Positions 24,701 through 31,931 of a stretch of DNA of 64,000 bases are shown here, piece by piece. Each line of letters opens with the position of its first letter. The stretch's first letter is position 1. A model generated the notes under the pieces. The model made no database searches. It was given only the letters and a program-made list of their open reading frames with translations, and was not told the DNA's origin. The position numbers and the translations under genes were made by a program. This DNA is from Corynebacterium aurimucosum (GTDB lineage: Bacteria; Actinomycetota; Actinomycetes; Mycobacteriales; Mycobacteriaceae). The stretch spans positions 1,116,001-1,180,000 of the forward strand of contig NZ_CP047048.1 of the NCBI RefSeq assembly GCF_030408555.1, given 5' to 3'.

Positions 24701-24787
24701 GTTGTGGGCGAAGGCGAGGGCTGGCTCACGGAGCTGAGCCCCGAGCAGCTGGCGGATCTCATGAGCTATAGGGAACAGGAGAAGTAA
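21716..24787 (+). CDS. SNF2-family DNA helicase/translocase
   Basis: A 1023-residue protein. Residues about 1-500 are the bacterial SNF2-associated N-terminal region. The motor follows: Walker A DMGLGKT (566-572), DEAQ box (672-675), [23 protein letters not shown], and the C-terminal helicase half with [43 protein letters not shown]. Family members translocate on duplex DNA and are thought to act in repair or chromatin-like remodelling. The next gene, a SWIM protein, starts directly after the stop codon (TAAATG), a pairing common in actinobacteria that suggests a complex. Confidence 0.88.
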   Translation: [1023 protein letters not shown]

Positions 24788-25621
24788 ATGGCACCGAAGA
24801 GTCCTGAGGACAACAACGTCATCTACGCCAACTTCGGCACCCGCAAGCGCGTGAGCACGCCGGAGGAGGTCAACCGCGTCGACCGCGTGCGCACCATGCA
24901 GCCGGCGGCCACGCGCCTGCTCAACTTTGTCAACCAGCAAACGGATTCCGGTCGCATTCGCCGCGGGCGCCAGTACGCCACCGAGGGCCATGTCGTGGGC
25001 CTCGATGTGCGCAATGGCGCGGTGCACGGAAAGGTTGCGGGCTCCCAGAACGAGCCTTTCGCGGTGCTCATCCAGGTGCCCTACCGCAATAACGAGGACA
25101 TCGGGCGGCTGTCGGAGATGTTCGCACGTACCCCCAACTCCGTGGCGAAGGCCAAGGAAGGCATGCTTGCCGACGCCTCCCTCGACATTCTCATCGCCGA
25201 GTACCCCGACGACCTTCGCTTTTCCTGCACCTGCCCCGACCCGGAATATGTGTGCAAACACGTCGTGGCGGTGGCGGACCGCCTCGCGGCCCGGATGGAT
25301 GCCGATCCTTCCGTGATTTTTGCCCTGCGTGGCCTCGACTTCGCGCGGCTGGAACAAGCGGTCATGGAACAGGCCAAGGCGGCTTCGGAGGACTCTTTTT
25401 CCGCTTCTGCGGCCTCTGAAATCTCTGCCGAGGAACGCAATGCCTTGTTCTGGGAGGGGCGAGAATTGCCGCCCTTGCCGGAGCCCAAAACTGCTCCAGC
25501 CGTGGATGATTCCGACCCGGAACTGCTGCGCAAGGCCATGCGTTCTGTCAGCCATACGAACATAGATTTGCTTCGGGCGGTCTCCGATGTCGAGGACCTT
25601 TACTATCATCTGACGCACTAG
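24788..25621 (+). CDS. SWIM zinc-finger protein, partner of the SNF2 helicase
   Basis: A 277-residue protein with a SWIM motif: Cys147-x-Cys149-x6-Cys156-x-His158 in CTCPDPEYVCKHVVAVADRLAARMD. SWIM fingers bind DNA or proteins and are often encoded beside SNF2 ATPases. The rest (INYAN start, a basic linker and an acidic C-terminus) shows no other domain I recognise. The ATG follows the SNF2 stop codon with no gap, so translation is coupled. Confidence 0.8.
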   Translation: MAPKSPEDNNVIYANFGTRKRVSTPEEVNRVDRVRTMQPAATRLLNFVNQQTDSGRIRRGRQYATEGHVVGLDVRNGAVHGKVAGSQNEPFAVLIQVPYRNNEDIGRLSEMFARTPNSVAKAKEGMLADASLDILIAEYPDDLRFSCTCPDPEYVCKHVVAVADRLAARMDADPSVIFALRGLDFARLEQAVMEQAKAASEDSFSASAASEISAEERNALFWEGRELPPLPEPKTAPAVDDSDPELLRKAMRSVSHTNIDLLRAVSDVEDLYYHLTH

Positions 25622-25683
25622 ACATTGCCACCCCAGGGCAGCGGCTTGAGCACCAGCCCTGGATAACGTTGTAGGGAGTTTGC

Positions 25684-26808
25684 ATGGCCGCGGTCACGTT
25701 CATCCACACCTCCGATTTCCAGCTGGGCATGACCCGCTGGTTTTTAAGTCCCGCGGCGCAGTCGCGTTTTGATGATGACCGCGAAGCAGCGGTCTTGCGG
25801 CTGGGGGAGTTGGCCACCGAGACGGGTGCCGAGTTCATCGTTGTGGCCGGTGACGTCTTCGAGCACAACTCCTTGAGCAAAACCACGCTGTTGCGCGCGA
25901 AGGATATGTTCAAGCGCCTGCCGGTTCCGGTCTACTTGTTGCCCGGCAACCATGATCCGCTCGTGGCGGATTCCATCTTCTTCAACTCCTTTGCGGATAA
26001 CGTGCACGTGATCGCTGATTCGGAGCCGATTGAGGTTCGCCCAGGCTTGGAGATCGTTGGTGCCCCTTACCTGTCTAAGCGGGCTAATTATGACCTCGTG
26101 CGCCGTGCGCTGGAGCCTTTAGAGCCTGCCGAGGAGGGCGCGGTTCGCATCGCGGTGGGCCACGGCCAGGTGGAATCCCGCGCGGGCGAGGGCGAGGACT
26201 CGGATGCCGATACGATCGACCTCGCCTTCGTGGAAGAGTGCCTGGATAAGGGTGTTATCGATTACCTGGCGCTGGGGGATACACACTCCACCGAATCTCT
26301 CGGTTCTACCGGCAAGGTATGGTTCTCCGGCAGCCCGGAGACCACGGCCTTCGACGATAGGGAGCGCGATTCGGGCAACGCCTTGGTGGTGACCGTTGAG
26401 GGAGAGCGGGTGGACGTGGCCAAGCACCACGTTGGCCGTTGGGACTTCCGGGCGATTGATGCGGACGTTAACTCACTGGAGGAGGTCGAGGCTTTTCTTG
26501 CGGAGCTCGATGCCGTTCCGGAGAAGATTCGTACCGCGGTGAAGTACAGCCTGCGTGGCACCGTGGGCTTGAGCGCGCAGGCCCGTCTGGAGCAGGGCCT
26601 GGCGGAGATGGAGGAGGTCTTTGCCTCCCTCAAGCCGCGCAAGAGGACCATGGACCTGCCTCTGGCGCCCTCAGAAGAAGAACTCGGCGAGCTGAGTTTG
26701 AGCGGGTACGCCGCCGATGCGCTAGCGGAGCTGCTCGAGGACCTAGATAATCCCACTGCCCGCGACGCCGCCAACCTGCTGTTCCGCCTCAGCGCGAAGG
26801 GAGCCTAA
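25684..26808 (+). CDS. Mre11/SbcD-like DNA repair exonuclease (metallophosphoesterase)
   Basis: A 374-residue calcineurin-like phosphoesterase. Motifs seen: IHTSDFQLG (Asp11), VVAGDVFEH, LLPGNHDPL, VGHGQV and LALGDTHS. Two usual metal-ligand positions differ: motif I has D-x-Gln instead of D-x-His, and the last motif is GDTH instead of GHxH. This may weaken or change metal binding, although the same form may be normal for the actinobacterial subgroup. It is followed 3 nt later by the Rad50-like gene, so the pair probably forms an Mre11-Rad50-type complex that processes DNA ends. The ATG has TAGGGAG upstream. Confidence 0.82.
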   Translation: MAAVTFIHTSDFQLGMTRWFLSPAAQSRFDDDREAAVLRLGELATETGAEFIVVAGDVFEHNSLSKTTLLRAKDMFKRLPVPVYLLPGNHDPLVADSIFFNSFADNVHVIADSEPIEVRPGLEIVGAPYLSKRANYDLVRRALEPLEPAEEGAVRIAVGHGQVESRAGEGEDSDADTIDLAFVEECLDKGVIDYLALGDTHSTESLGSTGKVWFSGSPETTAFDDRERDSGNALVVTVEGERVDVAKHHVGRWDFRAIDADVNSLEEVEAFLAELDAVPEKIRTAVKYSLRGTVGLSAQARLEQGLAEMEEVFASLKPRKRTMDLPLAPSEEELGELSLSGYAADALAELLEDLDNPTARDAANLLFRLSAKGA

Positions 26809-26811
26809 ACC

Positions 26812-29397
26812 ATGATGCAGCTGCATTCTGTTGAACTGAACAACGTCCGGGGCGTGGAGCACCTGGAGGTCAAAGACCTCCCGGAGACCGGGGTGGTGGT
26901 CATCGGTGGGCCGAACGAAGCTGGAAAGTCCACGCTGGTGGAGGCCATCGATTTCGTGCTCACGGAAAAGCACACGGCAAATTCCAAACCGGTGAGGGCG
27001 CTGCAGCCTGCCGGCCGTGATGTGGGACCTGAGGTCACACTGGAGGCAACCGTGGGGCCTTACCGCTTCCGCATTCGCAAGCGGTGGGTGAAGAAGCGCA
27101 CTTCGGAGCTGCATGTTTTCTCCCCGCGCCCGGGCCAGTGGACCGGTGCCGAGGCGGATGGGGAGTTGGAGCGCATCCTTAGTGAGCACGTGGACCGCGC
27201 GCTTCTCGACGCCCTCTTCGTCCGCCAGGACGACCCCCACCAAGGCATCGCCGCGGTGGGCATTCCTTCCCTGACTGCCGCACTCGAAGAAAAAACCGGG
27301 GCGAGTGCCGCGGCGGAAGATTCTGAACTGCTCACGCGCATCGAAGCGGAATACAAGGAGTACTTCACCGCGAAGACAGACAAGCCAGCAGGAGACTATA
27401 AGGCTGCCATTGCTGCGCTGGCGGATGCTGAGGAGAAGCACGCTGCCGCCGAGGCCGCGCTGCGCGAACTCGACGGCGTGGTGGAGCGCTATGAAGCCGC
27501 CGAGCTGAAGAAAGCCGAGGCTGAAGCAGCTCTTCCGGCGGCCGCGGAAGAATGCGAGCGCCGTGACGGTGAGCTGCTTGCCGCTCGGGCCGCCCAAGAG
27601 AAAGTCACCGCGCAGGAGGCTGCAGTGACTCGGGCGGCGGAGGCTGTGACGCGCGCGGAGAAGGAAGCGGAGCGCCGTAAAGCTGTGGTTGCTGAGCATG
27701 CCGCAGCTGCCGCGGCTGCTGAGCGTGCCGCCGCAGCGGTTATTCAAGCCCGCGAGCGGGCCGAGGAAGAAGCCGCCGCCCGCACGACGCTAGAGGAAGA
27801 GCGCACCGAGGTTCATAAGCGCTATGAGGCCGTGCGCGAGGAGCGCCAGCGCGCCCGCCGAGCCCAGCAACGCGCTGAACGCGAGGCCCTGGGTACCCGC
27901 CTCGAAGCACTGAACAAACTGGAAGAGACTTTGGCGTCCCGCCGCCGTGAACTGGCCGCGACTCCCGACGTTCCGAACCTTCAGGCCTTGGAGGACGCTG
28001 CACGCGAGGTCACCGTCCAGGAGCGCCTGCGCGCGGCTGCGGCGGCCAAGCTTTACTTTTCTGGCGAGGGCTCCTTTAGCGTCGATGGCGAAGAACGTGC
28101 GCTGGAGAGCGGTCAAGAACTGGCAGTCGAACTGCGCGAGGGCACCACGCTGAAAATCGGCGACATCACCGCCCGCTATGCAGCCGGTGCGGGCGATAGC
28201 GGTGAGGAAGGCGTGGGGAAAGCCCGCGCGGAGCTCACACGCCTGCTGGAAGACGCCGGGTGCGAGGACGTGGAGGCCGCCCGTGCCACCCACGAAAAAC
28301 ACGTAGAGCTAGTATCCGCTGCCGATACCGCGGCCCGCGAACTCACTGCGGCGCTGGGTGGGGAGGACCTGGGTGAGTTGCATGCTCGCTTCGAGGCGGG
28401 CGCGGCCGATGCTGAGGACACCGAGGGGCCCGGCGGCTCTACCGATTCCACCGCACAGCCGCGGGAGCTCGACGTCGTGGAGCAGGAAGAAGAGGAGCTG
28501 CGCAGGAAGCTGGATGAGCTCGACCGCGCCCTGGCACCCTACCGCGAGAACAAGGCGGGCGCCGCACTGGAGGTGGCGATGGTCCGTGCGGAGGAGGCCA
28601 CGATGCAGCGTGATGCTCAGGCCGCAGCCGTAGAGGCCGCCCGCGCCCAGCTCAGTGATGCCGAGGTGACCGCCGCGATTGAGACAGCACGGACTGAGCT
28701 GGCGAAGGAGAAGGCGGCTTTGGAGGAGATGTCCACCGTGGATGTCGACACCGCAGAGCAGCTAGCTAGGGGAGCACACACGCACGTTGATTCGCTGAAC
28801 ACAGCGGTCAATGCGGCGGTTGGCGATATGCGCGAGTTTAACGGGCTTATCACTATGCACTCTGGTGCAGCTGAGGATGCAGAGAAAGCTGCCGCGGAGC
28901 TCGAAGTGGCTCGTGAGCGCCATGCCGCTGTCGAGCGCCGTGCGAATGCCGCGCGCTACCTGCGCACGCTCATGCTGCGCCACCGCGACGCCGCCCGCCA
29001 GCGCTATGCCGCGCCCTTTGTCACGGCTCTTAATGGTTTGGCTCGCACCGTCTTTGGCGGTGACGTGGACTTCGAGCTCTCCGAAGAGCTCAAGGTCCAA
29101 GCTCGCAGCCGTAACGGTGAGACCGTGTCCTTCGACGCGCTCTCCGGCGGTGCCAAAGAACAGCTGAGCATCCTGACACGCTTTGCCATCGCTCAGCTAG
29201 TGTCCGGCGAACCGGTTCCCGTCGTCATCGACGACGCGTTAGGGTCTACCGACTCGCAGCGCCTTCAGCTTATGGCGGCGTTGTTCAGCAAGGCCGGGAA
29301 AAACACTCAGGTCATCGTGCTGACCTGTATGCCGCAGCGCTACTCGTGGGTACCGGGGCGCATGGACCTAGATATGGAGAGACTTACAAGCGCTTAA
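26812..29397 (+). CDS. Rad50/SbcC-like SMC ATPase
   Basis: An 861-residue ATPase. Walker A GPNEAGKST is at residues 33-41; the C-terminal half has the signature LSGGAKEQLSILTRFAIAQL and Walker B VPVVIDDALGSTD. Between them lies a long Ala/Glu/Arg-rich coiled coil (about 180-800) with a globular break around 395-440. No CxxC zinc hook is present, so dimer contact at the coil tip must differ from classical Rad50. It forms an operon with the Mre11-like gene. The ATG at 26815 is an equally possible start. Confidence 0.82.
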   Translation: MMQLHSVELNNVRGVEHLEVKDLPETGVVVIGGPNEAGKSTLVEAIDFVLTEKHTANSKPVRALQPAGRDVGPEVTLEATVGPYRFRIRKRWVKKRTSELHVFSPRPGQWTGAEADGELERILSEHVDRALLDALFVRQDDPHQGIAAVGIPSLTAALEEKTGASAAAEDSELLTRIEAEYKEYFTAKTDKPAGDYKAAIAALADAEEKHAAAEAALRELDGVVERYEAAELKKAEAEAALPAAAEECERRDGELLAARAAQEKVTAQEAAVTRAAEAVTRAEKEAERRKAVVAEHAAAAAAAERAAAAVIQARERAEEEAAARTTLEEERTEVHKRYEAVREERQRARRAQQRAEREALGTRLEALNKLEETLASRRRELAATPDVPNLQALEDAAREVTVQERLRAAAAAKLYFSGEGSFSVDGEERALESGQELAVELREGTTLKIGDITARYAAGAGDSGEEGVGKARAELTRLLEDAGCEDVEAARATHEKHVELVSAADTAARELTAALGGEDLGELHARFEAGAADAEDTEGPGGSTDSTAQPRELDVVEQEEEELRRKLDELDRALAPYRENKAGAALEVAMVRAEEATMQRDAQAAAVEAARAQLSDAEVTAAIETARTELAKEKAALEEMSTVDVDTAEQLARGAHTHVDSLNTAVNAAVGDMREFNGLITMHSGAAEDAEKAAAELEVARERHAAVERRANAARYLRTLMLRHRDAARQRYAAPFVTALNGLARTVFGGDVDFELSEELKVQARSRNGETVSFDALSGGAKEQLSILTRFAIAQLVSGEPVPVVIDDALGSTDSQRLQLMAALFSKAGKNTQVIVLTCMPQRYSWVPGRMDLDMERLTSA

Positions 29398-29421
29398 GTC
29401 ATGGAGTGTAGGGTGTGAGCC

Positions 29422-29931
29422 ATGACTGCGGACACTCGATGGCTCACGGAAAGCGAACAGGACCTCTGGCGGCACATTCTCGCCAGCATTCGCAAGATTA
29501 ATCGCGGCATGGAGGAAACCCTCTTAGCCTGCAGCGATATCTCCGCGGCGGAGTTTGCGGTCCTCGTCTCGCTTTCGGAGGCACCCGATCACATGCTGCG
29601 TTTGCGCGAGTTGTGCTCGGAATTGGAGTGGGACCGCTCCCGCGCCTCCCACCAGATCACACGCATGGAAAAGCGCGGTTTGGTGCGCAAGGAAAAGTGC
29701 GCAGGCGATGCGCGTGGCGTTGAAGTCGTCATGACTAAGGCCGGCCAGGAACGCCTGGAGGCGGCAGTTCCTGAGCACGTCGAGTCGGTGCGTCGCATGG
29801 TGTTTGATCACCTCGATCCTGCCGATGTTCCGGCGCTTCTGCGCTTTTGCAAGGGCGTCCTGTCGGAGAATAATCTTCCGGGCTATGACGGCTTCGTTCC
29901 GGACGAACGCCTGGGCCTCCACGCAGACTAG
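29422..29931 (+). CDS. MarR-family transcriptional regulator
   Basis: A 169-residue winged-helix repressor. The DNA-binding part LRLRELCSELEWDRSRASHQITRMEKRGLVRKEKCAGDARGVEVVMTKAGQERL is typical, with the D-x-R wing (DARGVEV). A TAGGGT -10 box (29409-29414) is 7 nt before the ATG, so the message is probably leaderless and separate from the Rad50-like gene. Target and ligand are unknown; redox or small aromatic ligands are usual in the family. Confidence 0.85.
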   Translation: MTADTRWLTESEQDLWRHILASIRKINRGMEETLLACSDISAAEFAVLVSLSEAPDHMLRLRELCSELEWDRSRASHQITRMEKRGLVRKEKCAGDARGVEVVMTKAGQERLEAAVPEHVESVRRMVFDHLDPADVPALLRFCKGVLSENNLPGYDGFVPDERLGLHAD

Positions 29932-29970
29932 CCGTGCCTGGCGCGGGTAGAGTAGGGCCCGTCCGTTAAT

Positions 29971-29984
29971 TCACCAGGAGGTGA
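29971..29984 (+). promoter_or_regulatory. Full-length Shine-Dalgarno site inside a small hairpin
   Basis: AGGAGGTGA (29976-29984) matches the 16S rRNA tail over nine bases but lies 12 nt from the start codon. TCACC (29971-29975) can pair with GGTGA (29980-29984) over an AGGA loop and so hide the site. A TAGAGT box about 25 nt upstream is a possible -10 element. Confidence 0.35.
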
Positions 29985-29996
29985 CCTTCCCACACC

Positions 29997-30290
29997 ATGA
30001 TGGGACAAGAACTGTTTGAGCATCCGCAGCGCCAATACGTTACGTACGGCATCACTCCCTTGAAGGAACTCAGCGTGCAGGTGGGTTCGGTTGAGGATCT
30101 GGAAGAGCTCACCGAGGAACAAGCCACCGCGCTTGAGGCAGCCCTTGAGCAGCATCCGGAGGGCGCACTAACCTTCGATGATGCCTCGCAGCTGTGGATT
30201 ATTGGCGCGGAAGAAGATATTGAGAGCATGCTCCAGGACCGTGAAGATTTCGTCGAAGCGCTCAATAACAATGAGGATCCTGGGGTCTAG
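29997..30290 (+). CDS. Conserved hypothetical protein, acidic
   Basis: A 97-residue soluble, strongly acidic protein (many Glu and Asp; EELTEEQATALEAALEQHPEGALTFDDASQLWIIGAEEDIESML). I recognise no domain. It has codon use like its neighbours and a very strong ribosome site, so it is likely real and translated. It stands alone, between the MarR gene and a small membrane protein. Confidence 0.55.
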   Translation: MMGQELFEHPQRQYVTYGITPLKELSVQVGSVEDLEELTEEQATALEAALEQHPEGALTFDDASQLWIIGAEEDIESMLQDREDFVEALNNNEDPGV

Positions 30291-30471
30291 GCCACAGTCG
30301 GCGTCAAACTAAAGGCGGATGCGTTCTGAAAGATCTGCGTTTAACTACGGGCGGCTCTGCATAAACTGCTAAGATACTCTGTGTTAAAGGGCGAGCATCC
30401 CCCGTGCAGTGAAGAGAAGGCATTCCATGAGAATGCAGTCTGGCTAGGGGAGCTAAGTGAAAGGATTAAAC
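30291..30471. promoter_or_regulatory. Promoter and leader of the small membrane protein gene
   Basis: TAAGAT/GATACT near 30371-30380 is a plausible -10 box. In the leader, GCATTC (30420-30425) and GAATGC (30431-30436) form a perfect hairpin with a CATGA loop. AAAGGA just before ATG 30472 is the ribosome site. Confidence 0.35.
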
Positions 30472-30681
30472 ATGATCGTCGAGCGCGATATGGCTCAGGA
30501 GCAGCGCGAAGCAGCTGCACGTGACAAGGCTGACGGCTGGGTATCCGTCTTCGTTCAGTGGATTCCCTCCATGCTTCTCTCCGTGGTGCTGCTTGGTGCT
30601 TTGATGTTCGGCATGTACTACGTCGAGCACGGCACCCTGGACATCACCCAGCCAATCGTCAATCAGTACATCACCCAGTAA
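30472..30681 (+). CDS. Small single-pass membrane protein
   Basis: A 69-residue protein: a charged N-terminus (about 1-25), one membrane helix (about 32-54, WIPSMLLSVVLLGALMFGMYYV) and a short polar end. The GTG 15 nt upstream overlaps the AAAGGA site, so ATG 30472 is preferred. A terminator follows directly. No function is known to me; it looks like a monocistronic small protein. Confidence 0.6.
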   Translation: MIVERDMAQEQREAAARDKADGWVSVFVQWIPSMLLSVVLLGALMFGMYYVEHGTLDITQPIVNQYITQ

Positions 30682-30730
30682 ACTGGTTCGCTCTCTTTTC
30701 ACCGCCCGGCGGGGGAGAGCAGCTTGACGT

Positions 30731-30761
30731 AAAGCCCCAGCAGCAATGTCTGCTGGGGCTT
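30731..30761 (+). terminator. Terminator after the small membrane protein gene
   Basis: AAGCCCCAGCAG, a short loop and CTGCTGGGGCTT, followed by a T-rich stretch (TTCGTTCTT). Confidence 0.75.
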
Positions 30762-30867
30762 CGTTCTTCCAACCTGCCGCACCCCTCAACCTTGTTCCCC
30801 TGAGCCGAAAGCCACCGTGGTTTGGGGAGGGTTTCATGCATGCGCAGAACCATGCCCAGGCGGCGCA

Positions 30868-30936
30868 ACTGCCCTAGCTGCCAAAACCATCGCGCTCGCC
30901 GCAAGATCTGGCCAGAACTTTGGCAACTAGGGCAGT
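30868..30936. repeat. Long inverted repeat 1
   Basis: ACTGCCCTAG-C-TGCCAAA (30868-30885) pairs with TTTGGCA-A-CTAGGGCAGT (30919-30936): 17 of 18 positions over a 33-nt loop. The loop contains the palindrome TCTGGCCAGA. No gene overlaps it. It is not followed by a T-run, so it is not a simple terminator. Confidence 0.6.
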
Positions 30937-30976
30937 GTTGAGCCTGAGAGTTAGTGTTCGGTTGAGCAATTCTTCG

Positions 30977-31038
30977 CCCTTCGCGCTCACCGTCGGTCTC
31001 AATCAGTCGCCGTCCGCGACTTCGGTGAGCGCGAAGGG
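30977..31038. repeat. Long inverted repeat 2, nested hairpin
   Basis: CCCTTCGCGCTCACCG (30977-30992) pairs perfectly with CGGTGAGCGCGAAGGG (31023-31038). The 30-nt loop itself holds AGTCGC (31005-31010) / GCGACT (31016-31021). It ends only 14 nt before the -10 box of the next gene, so it may serve as an operator or a structured DNA/RNA element. Confidence 0.6.
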
Positions 31039-31064
31039 TGTATTCATCCGATAGTGTGAACGCC

Positions 31065-31505
31065 ATGGACTCTCACATCTACGTTCGCTATCTCAACGGC
31101 CCGCTCCAGTGGCTGGGAATCATCGTTGGCCTTGCCGTCGTGGCAGCTGTGGTTCCCACGATGATTGACTCTACGTGGGCAGCAGTCCTTTTCGGTGCCT
31201 TGGTGATCGTTGCAACCGTGGCTTGCATCATGATGCGGGTGAAGATCGTCGTGAGTGACGACGACGTAGCTGTTTCCATCCTGGGTATATTCACGAAGAG
31301 GATTCCACTCAGTGATATCACCGGGGCAAGCATCGGTCCCGAGACTGGGCTCAAGGAAGGTGCGGGCCCGCGTGTTGTCGACGGAGCACCGGCTTATATC
31401 GTTTCTGGGCCAACGGTTCATATAGAGCATGGCCCGGACTCTCTTATCGCTTCGGCGAAGAACCCGGAGGAAGTGGTCTCGGATATCGAGGCGCGCTTGC
31501 GCTAG
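31065..31505 (+). CDS. Membrane protein with bacterial PH-like domain
   Basis: A 146-residue protein with two membrane helices (about 14-33 and 37-57) followed by a PH-like beta domain (about 60-145, VKIVVSDDDVAVSILGIFTKRIPLSDITGASIGPE). This is common in actinobacteria and of unknown role. ATG 31065 is chosen because TAGTGT (31052-31057) lies 7 nt upstream, the leaderless spacing seen repeatedly in this window; the open frame itself begins at 31038. Confidence 0.65.
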   Translation: MDSHIYVRYLNGPLQWLGIIVGLAVVAAVVPTMIDSTWAAVLFGALVIVATVACIMMRVKIVVSDDDVAVSILGIFTKRIPLSDITGASIGPETGLKEGAGPRVVDGAPAYIVSGPTVHIEHGPDSLIASAKNPEEVVSDIEARLR

Positions 31506-31513
31506 TTCTATAT

Positions 31514-31609
31514 CCCCAGACTTGGATTCCGCAACCTCCTGGTGGGAGGTGGGGTGTCACCCAGCGCTGGGCGACGCCCACCTGCAGGTTGCGGGTTTCA
31601 GGTCTGGGG
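31514..31609. repeat. 96-bp imperfect palindrome
   Basis: The 24-nt arm at 31514-31537 (CCCCAGAC ... CGCAACCT) pairs at 20 of 24 positions with 31586-31609 (AGGTTGCG ... GTCTGGGG). Inside are AGGTGG/CCACCT and the perfect CCCAGCGCTGGG at its centre, so nearly the whole 96 bp can fold into one long hairpin. It lies between the PH-domain gene and tRNA-Arg. Possibly a small non-autonomous mobile repeat or a structured RNA. Confidence 0.6.
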
Positions 31610-31704
31610 GAATGCAGAGAGCGAAAGGCTTTCCCGCACTCGTGGCATCGTTGAAAATGAGGGCCGGGGTGCGGCCTGATGAGAGAGATGTGGGCATGAA
31701 AAAG

Positions 31705-31779
31705 TGCCCCTGACAGGGATCGAACCTGCGACCTTCGGTACCGGAAACCGATGCTCTAATCCGCTGAGCTACAAGGGCA
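31705..31779 (-). tRNA. tRNA-Arg (anticodon CCG)
   Basis: A 75-nt cloverleaf on the minus strand. The acceptor TGCCCTT pairs with AGGGGCA, the T-arm is CAGGTTCGATCCCTG, and the anticodon stem TCGGT/ACCGA carries the loop TTCCGGT, so the anticodon is CCG (reads CGG). CCA is not encoded. A tRNA-Arg upstream of argS is, as I recall, conserved in corynebacteria; here the lactate genes lie between. Confidence 0.93.
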
Positions 31780-31869
31780 TCGCTGGCGAAATGCCAACGA
31801 TGCGATTCTAGCCTATAAAGACTGAAGCGCAGTAATTGGCCTCACGCCGATGGGGGTGTGGTGGGAGGA

Positions 31870-31896
31870 AAGGCGCGGCTAGGTAAGCCGCGCCTT
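31870..31896. terminator. Terminator after the exported hydrolase gene
   Basis: AAGGCGCGGCT (31870-31880) and AGCCGCGCCTT (31886-31896) form a perfect 11-bp stem with a 5-nt loop; pyrimidine-rich sequence follows on the minus strand. Confidence 0.65.
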
Positions 31897-31931
31897 CATT
31901 GTTCCCGCAGCCTTTCTGGCTAGGCGGGCTG

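Noticed and set aside
23888..25618. A 576-codon minus-strand frame across the SNF2 and SWIM genes
   Set aside because: It spans two well-supported genes on the other strand and shows no recognisable domain.
30906..30915. TCTGGCCAGA as a HutR-like site
   Set aside because: It lies in the loop of a larger hairpin far from hut genes, and a 10-bp palindrome is not enough for such a call.
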